A DNA stretch of 9,276 nucleotides, taken from contig QLUI01000048.1 in assembly GCA_018725345.1 (NCBI GenBank), positions 1 to 9,276 of the forward strand. The letters are read 5' to 3'. The notes under the pieces were generated by a model. That model saw nothing but the letters and a program-made list of their open reading frames with translations, ran no database searches and was not told the DNA's origin. Positions within the stretch are counted from its first letter, which is position 1, and every line of letters begins with the position of its first letter. Positions 5,073 to 9,276 of this stretch are shown here, piece by piece. Source of the stretch: Bacillota bacterium (GTDB lineage Bacteria > Bacillota > Dethiobacteria > Dethiobacterales > Dethiobacteraceae). The translations under genes and the position numbers were made by a program.

Positions 5073-5134
5073 TTATCTTGGTTTTTCTTTTGGGTTAAGG
5101 CCCCACCTCTAAGCGAAGCGTAGGTGGGAATTTT
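5073..5134 (-). repeat. Hairpin repeat, copy 3 (62 nt), inverted
   Basis: It is the exact reverse complement of copy 1 over 62 bases. It begins eight bases after the pyrG stop. In the pyrG transcript the CCCACCT/AGGTGGG stem is not followed by a U tract, so it is unlikely to be an efficient pyrG terminator. It forms an inverted pair with copy 2 across about 350 bases containing the ferredoxin gene. Confidence 0.87.
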
Positions 5135-5142
5135 CACTCTCC

Positions 5143-6759
5143 TTAGCAATCACGGCTACGGCTGTAAACAAGGCTTGCGCCAATAAAGTCACGAAAAAGC
5201 GGATGAGCCCTATTTGGTCTTGACTTAAACTCAGGATGAAACTGACTTGCCACAAACCAAGGGTGTTCGCAAATTTCCACAACTTCCACTAGGCGGCCGT
5301 CGGGAGATGTCCCAGCCATCACCAACCCTTGTTTTACAAAGCGCTCTCGGAATACATTGTTTAATTCATAGCGGTGACGATGGCGTTCATAAATTATTTC
5401 TTCTTTGTATGCCGCATACGTAAAGGTGTTTTTTTCCACTTTGCAAGGATAGAGGCCAAGACGCATTGTGCCGCCTAGTTCCTCAATATCGCTCTGTTCC
5501 GGCAAAAGGTCTATTACCGGGTGAGTCGTGTCAGGATTAAACTCCGTAGAATGGGCATCATGCCACCCGCAGACATTACGCGCATACTCAATAACTGCAC
5601 AGTGAACTCCTAAACAAATTCCAAAAAAAGGAATCTTGTTTTCCCGAGCATGACGCACCGCAGCAATTTTACCTTCAATCCCTCTATCTCCAAAGCCTCC
5701 CGGGACCAAAATCCCGTCTAGTCCGGCAAGCAACGCTTCGGCTCCTTGTTTTTCCACATCCTCCGCCTGAATCCAGCGGATATCTACAGCGCAGTCATTT
5801 TCAAAACCACCGTGTACCAGTGCCTCAGCCACACTAAGATATGCATCCCGCAAAGCCACATATTTTCCCACCAGCCCAATAACCACTTTGTTGCGAAGCG
5901 TTTTACTCCGTTCCACCAAAGCGCACCATTCACTGAGATCACAGCTTATATTAGCTAGCCCCAGTTTCTTCATAACAATTTCATCAAGACCCTCGGCATG
6001 CATTTTCAGGGGAACCTCGTAAATAAGCGCTGCGTCTGAATTTTCAATAACAGCCAAAGGATCAATGTCGCAAAACAGAGCAATTTTATCTTTAATATCT
6101 TTGGAAAGAGCGTGTTCGGTGCGACAGACAATCATATCAGGCTGAATCCCGATTGAACGCAACTCTTTCACCGAATGCTGAGTAGGTTTAGTCTTTAGTT
6201 CTCCCGACTTAGTCAAATAGGGAATCAAAGTCACATGGATATACATTACATTCTCACGACCTATGTCGCCCTTCATCTGACGAATGGCTTCCAAAAAAGG
6301 TAAACTCTCAATATCTCCAACAGTGCCGCCGATTTCTGTAATCACCACATCTACTTCGCTCTGCTTAGCGGCCCGTTTAATCCGGCTTTTAATCTCATTG
6401 GTAATATGGGGGATAACTTGGATTGTCCCTCCTAAAAAATCCCCTTTCCTTTCTTTACTAATAACAGACCAATAAATTTTCCCGGTGGTAACGTTAGAGC
6501 TTTTAGTCAGATTAATATCAATAAAACGTTCGTAATGGCCCAAGTCGAGGTCAGTTTCAGCCCCGTCGTCCGTCACAAAAACTTCCCCGTGTTGGTAGGG
6601 ACTCATCGTGCCGGGATCAAAGTTAATATATGGATCAAACTTCTGAATCGTCACCTTAAGCCCTCTGCACTTTAACAGGCAACCTAGCGAAGCCGCCGTA
6701 ATCCCCTTACCCAATGAGGAAACTACTCCGCCGGTAACAAAAATATATTTAGTGCTCAT
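5143..6759 (-). CDS. pyrG: CTP synthase
   Basis: 538-residue enzyme that aminates UTP to CTP using ATP and glutamine, the last step of pyrimidine nucleotide synthesis. The N-terminal synthetase domain opens with the P-loop region VTGGVVSSLGKGITAASLG and carries the KFDPYINFDPGTMSP and TEIGGTVGDIES segments. The C-terminal class I glutaminase domain has nucleophile Cys382 (GICLG) and partners His508 and Glu510 (FHPEF). Length is standard. After the nucleophile the sequence reads GVH (384-386) where CTP synthases normally have GMQ, an unusual change next to the active site. Start ATG 6759 has AAAGGGGT upstream. The 79-base gap to speB has no terminator that I can see, so some cotranscription with the polyamine genes is possible. 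Confidence 0.97.
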   Translation of the reverse strand: MSTKYIFVTGGVVSSLGKGITAASLGCLLKCRGLKVTIQKFDPYINFDPGTMSPYQHGEVFVTDDGAETDLDLGHYERFIDINLTKSSNVTTGKIYWSVISKERKGDFLGGTIQVIPHITNEIKSRIKRAAKQSEVDVVITEIGGTVGDIESLPFLEAIRQMKGDIGRENVMYIHVTLIPYLTKSGELKTKPTQHSVKELRSIGIQPDMIVCRTEHALSKDIKDKIALFCDIDPLAVIENSDAALIYEVPLKMHAEGLDEIVMKKLGLANISCDLSEWCALVERSKTLRNKVVIGLVGKYVALRDAYLSVAEALVHGGFENDCAVDIRWIQAEDVEKQGAEALLAGLDGILVPGGFGDRGIEGKIAAVRHARENKIPFFGICLGVHCAVIEYARNVCGWHDAHSTEFNPDTTHPVIDLLPEQSDIEELGGTMRLGLYPCKVEKNTFTYAAYKEEIIYERHRHRYELNNVFRERFVKQGLVMAGTSPDGRLVEVVEICEHPWFVASQFHPEFKSRPNRAHPLFRDFIGASLVYSRSRDC

Positions 6760-6838
6760 TGCACCCTACCCCTTTCAACCTCTCGCTTCTTTTACTCTTC
6801 ATCTTGCTTTGCCAGACTTGCCCAGTGCCAGGTCTTCA

Positions 6839-7702
6839 TTAAGCAAATGCCAGGATAATCTCCCGGATTACTTTAGCTGCCAGCATGGCCGTAATCCCGG
6901 CTGAGTCATAGACCGGGGTTACTTCCACCAAGTCCATCCCTACCACAGGCAGGTGGCGCAACAACGCCAGCGCCTCCAGCAGCTCCACTGAACTAATCCC
7001 CCCCGGTTCGGGTGTGCCCGTTCCCGGCGCAAACGCAGGATCAACCACGTCAATATCCAGAGAAAGGTAGACAGGTCGGTTGACTAGGAGAGGCATAGCC
7101 TCTTTGAGCGGTGCAAATACATGAAAAGGATAATAATGGGTATGCTCTCTCGCAAAGGCTTCTTCTTCGCGGGTAGCAGAACGAATACCAAACTGAAACA
7201 ACTCCGCCCCCAGTTCCGTATAAACATGATACATCACCGAGGCGTGGGAATAGGGCTCTCCCAAATAATCTGTGCGCAAATCGGCATGAGCGTCAAAATG
7301 AAGCACAGCAAGTTTTGGGTAGTGTTTAACAGCGGCCCGCAGAGCGCCCAGGCTGACCAAGTGCTCTCCGCCTAAAAGAATCGGAAATTTTTTGGCTGCG
7401 AAGATGGTCTCAGTCGCGTCCTCAATCACAGCCAGAGAACGCGCTGTGTTTCCCATCGGCAAAGCTAAATCTCCTGCATCATAAAAACAAGCATCGCGTA
7501 AGTCCTTACCGGAATAAATGCTATATTCCTCTAAGCCGGGAGAAGCGGCTCTGATTGCCTGCGGACCGCTGCGAGAGCCGGGACGATGGGAAGCGGTATA
7601 GTCCATGGGGACTCCGAAAATTACTGCCCGGCTAGCTTGATAGTCGGTGCCGGCTGCCAGATATACGCTGCCGCACTCAGCTTTTTCAGGCATTTTGCTC
7701 AT
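6839..7702 (-). CDS. speB: Agmatinase (ureohydrolase family)
   Basis: 287-residue manganese enzyme that hydrolyses agmatine to putrescine and urea. Metal-ligand motifs are complete: GGEH (His114), FDAHAD (Asp137, His139, Asp141) and SLDIDVVDP (Asp216, Asp218), followed by the PGTGTPEPGG loop (226-235). The RPGSRSGPQAIR segment (40-51) is typical of agmatinases. Start ATG 7702 overlaps the speE stop by four bases (ATGA), which implies translational coupling and outweighs the internal ATG at 7693. Arginase or formiminoglutamase would be alternatives in this family. The preceding arginine decarboxylase and spermidine synthase genes make agmatinase the consistent reading. Confidence 0.95.
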   Translation of the reverse strand: MSKMPEKAECGSVYLAAGTDYQASRAVIFGVPMDYTASHRPGSRSGPQAIRAASPGLEEYSIYSGKDLRDACFYDAGDLALPMGNTARSLAVIEDATETIFAAKKFPILLGGEHLVSLGALRAAVKHYPKLAVLHFDAHADLRTDYLGEPYSHASVMYHVYTELGAELFQFGIRSATREEEAFAREHTHYYPFHVFAPLKEAMPLLVNRPVYLSLDIDVVDPAFAPGTGTPEPGGISSVELLEALALLRHLPVVGMDLVEVTPVYDSAGITAMLAAKVIREIILAFA

Positions 7703-8529
7703 TTGCCCTTCTCTCCCACCAGTTCCTTAACAAAATTAGGCAAACAGAAAGCGCCTCGATGGACAGCAAAATTATAATATTTGGTGTTCACCGGCTCTTG
7801 CCGGCAATTTTCAGGTTCATAGCATTTGGAACCAACGGTAAAGCTCCACAATCCGCTAGGATAAGTGGGAATACTAGCCAAGTAAAGTTTAGTCAAAGGG
7901 AAGATGCGGCCGATACGGGCATAGACGTTTTCAATCAATTCGCAGTTAAAAAAAGGTGACTCAGTTTGCGCCACCAGCATACCATCTTTTTTCAGCGCTT
8001 TAAAAATGTCGGCATAAAATTCCTCCGCAAACAAACCGATAGCCGGGCCTACTGGGTCGGTGGAATCAACCAAAATCACATCGTATTTGCCAGGAGACAG
8101 CTTGACATGCCCTATGCCGTCAGCAACCAATACATTAACGCGAGGATCTGACAAAGCGCAGGAAATTTTAGGCAGAAATTTTTTTGAAGCTTCAATTACC
8201 GCTTCGTCAATTTCCACCAATGTAGCCGACTCCACTGCGGCATATTTAAGCACTTCACGAATAGTCCCGCCATCACCGCCGCCTACCACCAGCACTTTTT
8301 TCGGATTAGGATGAGCCTGCATAGCGATATGGGCAATCATTTCATGATAGACAAATTCATCTCTTTCGGTAGTTTGCACCGTACCGTCTAGTACCAGCAT
8401 TTTCCCAAACTGCGCTGTCTCAAGCACAGCCAGCTGTTGAAACTCTGTTTTAAAGTTGCAAAGCGTCTCTTGCACTAAACAGGTCATGCCTAGATTGTTA
8501 GTCTGCTTTTCCGTGTACCAAAGTTCCAT
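7699..8529 (-). CDS. speE: Spermidine synthase (polyamine aminopropyltransferase)
   Basis: 276-residue enzyme that transfers an aminopropyl group from decarboxylated AdoMet to putrescine. Family signatures run in order: LDGTVQTTERDEFVYHEM (48-64), the nucleotide-binding VLVVGGGDGG (79-88), catalytic-region DSTDPVGPA (155-163) with Asp155, QTES (188-191) and YPSGLWSF (223-230). Length is normal for a bacterial enzyme. Start ATG 8529 has AAGAAGGG upstream at a slightly long spacing. It lies 32 bases after pdaD and overlaps speB, in the middle of a three-gene operon. The enzyme needs decarboxylated AdoMet from SpeD, which is not in the window. Aminopropyl acceptors other than putrescine cannot be excluded from sequence alone. 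Confidence 0.96.
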   Translation of the reverse strand: MELWYTEKQTNNLGMTCLVQETLCNFKTEFQQLAVLETAQFGKMLVLDGTVQTTERDEFVYHEMIAHIAMQAHPNPKKVLVVGGGDGGTIREVLKYAAVESATLVEIDEAVIEASKKFLPKISCALSDPRVNVLVADGIGHVKLSPGKYDVILVDSTDPVGPAIGLFAEEFYADIFKALKKDGMLVAQTESPFFNCELIENVYARIGRIFPLTKLYLASIPTYPSGLWSFTVGSKCYEPENCRQEPVNTKYYNFAVHRGAFCLPNFVKELVGEKGK

Positions 8530-8561
8530 CTTATTTTTATCCCTTCTTTTCCCCTAAAATG

Positions 8562-9020
8562 TTAATACCAGAGTGCTACGGCGGCAAATGCGCAACCGAT
8601 AGAATCCACGATATGTTCAACAGCACGAATTTCCGTTTTTACTAAGGGAATACCGCGATTCTCAAAAGCAGCTTTTAACATACCCGCAATTTTATCTTCC
8701 GCCTCCTGTTTACCACACATTCCGGCGAACTCCATAATCACGCCAAACGTATCTGCGGAAAAACCAACGCCCACAGCTGCAGCAATCTTCGTTCCCGGTT
8801 GATCGCAAACAATGGAGCCATAAGCGGTGGGAACGAGAGAGCCGGGAGGCAATTCCAGCGTTTGATCCTGCTCGGCGGAAGGCGGCAGAATACTACTGAT
8901 TCGCACCAGATTAACATTGCCGATACCTGCACCTAGCAAGGCATTATCAAACGCTGTCAGCTTATGGGAACCTTCAGCGGCCGCAGTCACAATTTTAAAT
9001 TTCTTAGGTGTGGGTAACAT
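8562..9020 (-). CDS. pdaD: Pyruvoyl-dependent arginine decarboxylase
   Basis: 152-residue enzyme that decarboxylates arginine to agmatine. It belongs to the family in which a proenzyme cleaves itself between two serines to create a pyruvoyl cofactor. The expected site is Ser42-Ser43 in RISSILPP; Ser43 would become the pyruvoyl group, giving a short beta and a longer alpha chain. Other family marks are GAGIGNVNL (30-38), LPPGSLVPTAYG (57-68), catalytic Glu97 in GVIMEF, and the FAAVALWY end. The start is ATG 9020 (MLPTPKKF), preceded by a near-perfect AAGGAGGT site seven bases upstream. An upstream in-frame ATG at 9089 would add 23 non-conserved residues and skip this site. It is first in the operon with speE and speB and supplies agmatine for speB. 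Confidence 0.95.
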   Translation of the reverse strand: MLPTPKKFKIVTAAAEGSHKLTAFDNALLGAGIGNVNLVRISSILPPSAEQDQTLELPPGSLVPTAYGSIVCDQPGTKIAAAVGVGFSADTFGVIMEFAGMCGKQEAEDKIAGMLKAAFENRGIPLVKTEIRAVEHIVDSIGCAFAAVALWY

Positions 9021-9027
9021 AGGGTAG

Positions 9028-9035
9028 ACCTCCTT
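9028..9035 (-). promoter_or_regulatory. pdaD ribosome binding site
   Basis: AAGGAGGT on the minus strand lies seven bases before ATG 9020. It decides the shorter start over the in-frame ATG at 9089. Confidence 0.85.
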
Positions 9036-9109
9036 AATGTTTTTACATGTTTTTATTTTATCCTGTGACAGCATGCCAATTCCCGGCACGTTCCAAACAT
9101 ATCGAAGGA

Positions 9110-9137
9110 ATTATACCACATAATCCATGCTGTGCAA
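9110..9137 (-). promoter_or_regulatory. Promoter of the pdaD-speE-speB operon
   Basis: On the minus strand there is a perfect TATAAT (9110-9115) with an extended-10 TGG just before it. TTGCAC (9132-9137) lies 16 bases upstream as the -35. Transcription would start near 9103, leaving a leader of about 80 bases before pdaD. I see no clear riboswitch or terminator in that leader. Confidence 0.7.
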
Positions 9138-9168
9138 AGAATTCCTAAGAGCTTCCACAAGATAATCA

Positions 9169-9177
9169 TGCTATAAT
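9169..9177 (+). promoter_or_regulatory. Extended -10 promoter of the divergent plus-strand gene
   Basis: TGCTATAAT combines a perfect -10 with the TGN extension. No good -35 is visible at 16-18 bases upstream, as is common for extended-10 promoters. The start would be near 9184, about 46 bases before the ATG at 9230. Confidence 0.55.
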
Positions 9178-9229
9178 TTTTAGAGAAGAAAATTTGTTTA
9201 TAAAAACTCCCGCGCAGGAGGTGAAGAAG

Positions 9230-9276
9230 ATGCTGCGGGTTACCCGGATTTCGTTGACAATTTTTCTGATTGTTTT
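9230..9276 (+). CDS. N-terminus of a membrane-anchored or exported protein (cut by window edge)
   Basis: Only 15 codons are present: MLRVTRISLTIFLIV, a short basic start running into a hydrophobic stretch, as in a signal anchor or signal peptide. AGGAGG (9216-9221) lies eight bases upstream, and an extended-10 promoter precedes it. In Bacillus subtilis the speE-speB genes lie beside a penicillin-binding protein gene (pbpG), so a class A penicillin-binding protein is a reasonable guess. The visible residues cannot confirm it. Confidence 0.7.
   Translation, partial: MLRVTRISLTIFLIV

Noticed and set aside
2328..5134. CRISPR array
   Set aside because: The three repeat copies are far apart, in mixed orientation and without regular spacers.
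6760..6838. Terminator or pyrG attenuator between speB and pyrG
   Set aside because: Only short direct repeats of TGCCAG are present. There is no stable stem with a U tract and no GGGC transcript-start motif.
8562..9089. Longer pdaD starting at ATG 9089
   Set aside because: It adds 23 non-conserved residues and ignores the near-perfect AAGGAGGT before ATG 9020, where the family N-terminus begins.

Overview
The window reads as chromosome of a spore-forming, low-to-moderate GC Firmicute of the class Clostridia. The main clues are a Spo0F-type response regulator beside pyrG, class II fba, a small transaldolase and glpX, a block typical of Moorella/Desulfotomaculum-like clostridia (from memory, not a search), strong AAGGAGG-type ribosome binding sites, and a pyruvoyl-dependent arginine decarboxylase. 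The genus cannot be fixed from this sequence.

Almost everything is on the minus strand, so the genes run from right to left. At the right edge (9230-9276) only the first 15 codons of a plus-strand membrane-anchored or exported protein are present, diverging from the polyamine operon. That operon is pdaD (8562-9020), speE (7699-8529) and speB (6839-7702). Together they convert arginine to agmatine and agmatine to putrescine, and make spermidine from putrescine; the AdoMet decarboxylase (SpeD) that supplies the aminopropyl donor is not in the window. CTP synthase pyrG (5143-6759) follows. Next is a 56-residue 2[4Fe-4S] ferredoxin (4771-4941) with its own strong terminator, then spo0F (4014-4385), fba (3122-3982), a transaldolase (2461-3114) and glpX (1299-2294), which are upper glycolysis/gluconeogenesis and pentose-phosphate functions. 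Leftmost is a secreted cell-wall hydrolase with two LysM domains and an M23 peptidase domain (45-995).

The unusual material lies between genes. A hairpin repeat of about 57-62 nt occurs three times within 2.8 kb: between the transaldolase and glpX (2394-2455), downstream of the ferredoxin (4664-4719), and between pyrG and the ferredoxin (5073-5134, inverted). The last two form an inverted pair that brackets the ferredoxin gene. The first copy is extended on one side by two more perfect hairpins, and a 13-nt sequence at the start of that extension recurs in inverse orientation at the left edge of the window. This looks like a family of non-autonomous, hairpin-ended mobile elements (IS200/IS605- or REP-like), but no transposase is present. 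Other points of interest are a ten-G tract where the spo0F ribosome binding site should be, a tiny ORF with a strong ribosome binding site and an in-frame TAG upstream of spo0F, a terminator-like hairpin just upstream of the ribosome binding site of the cell-wall hydrolase, and a non-canonical residue pair beside the glutaminase nucleophile of CTP synthase.

I see no tRNA, rRNA, CRISPR array, phage gene or intact insertion sequence.
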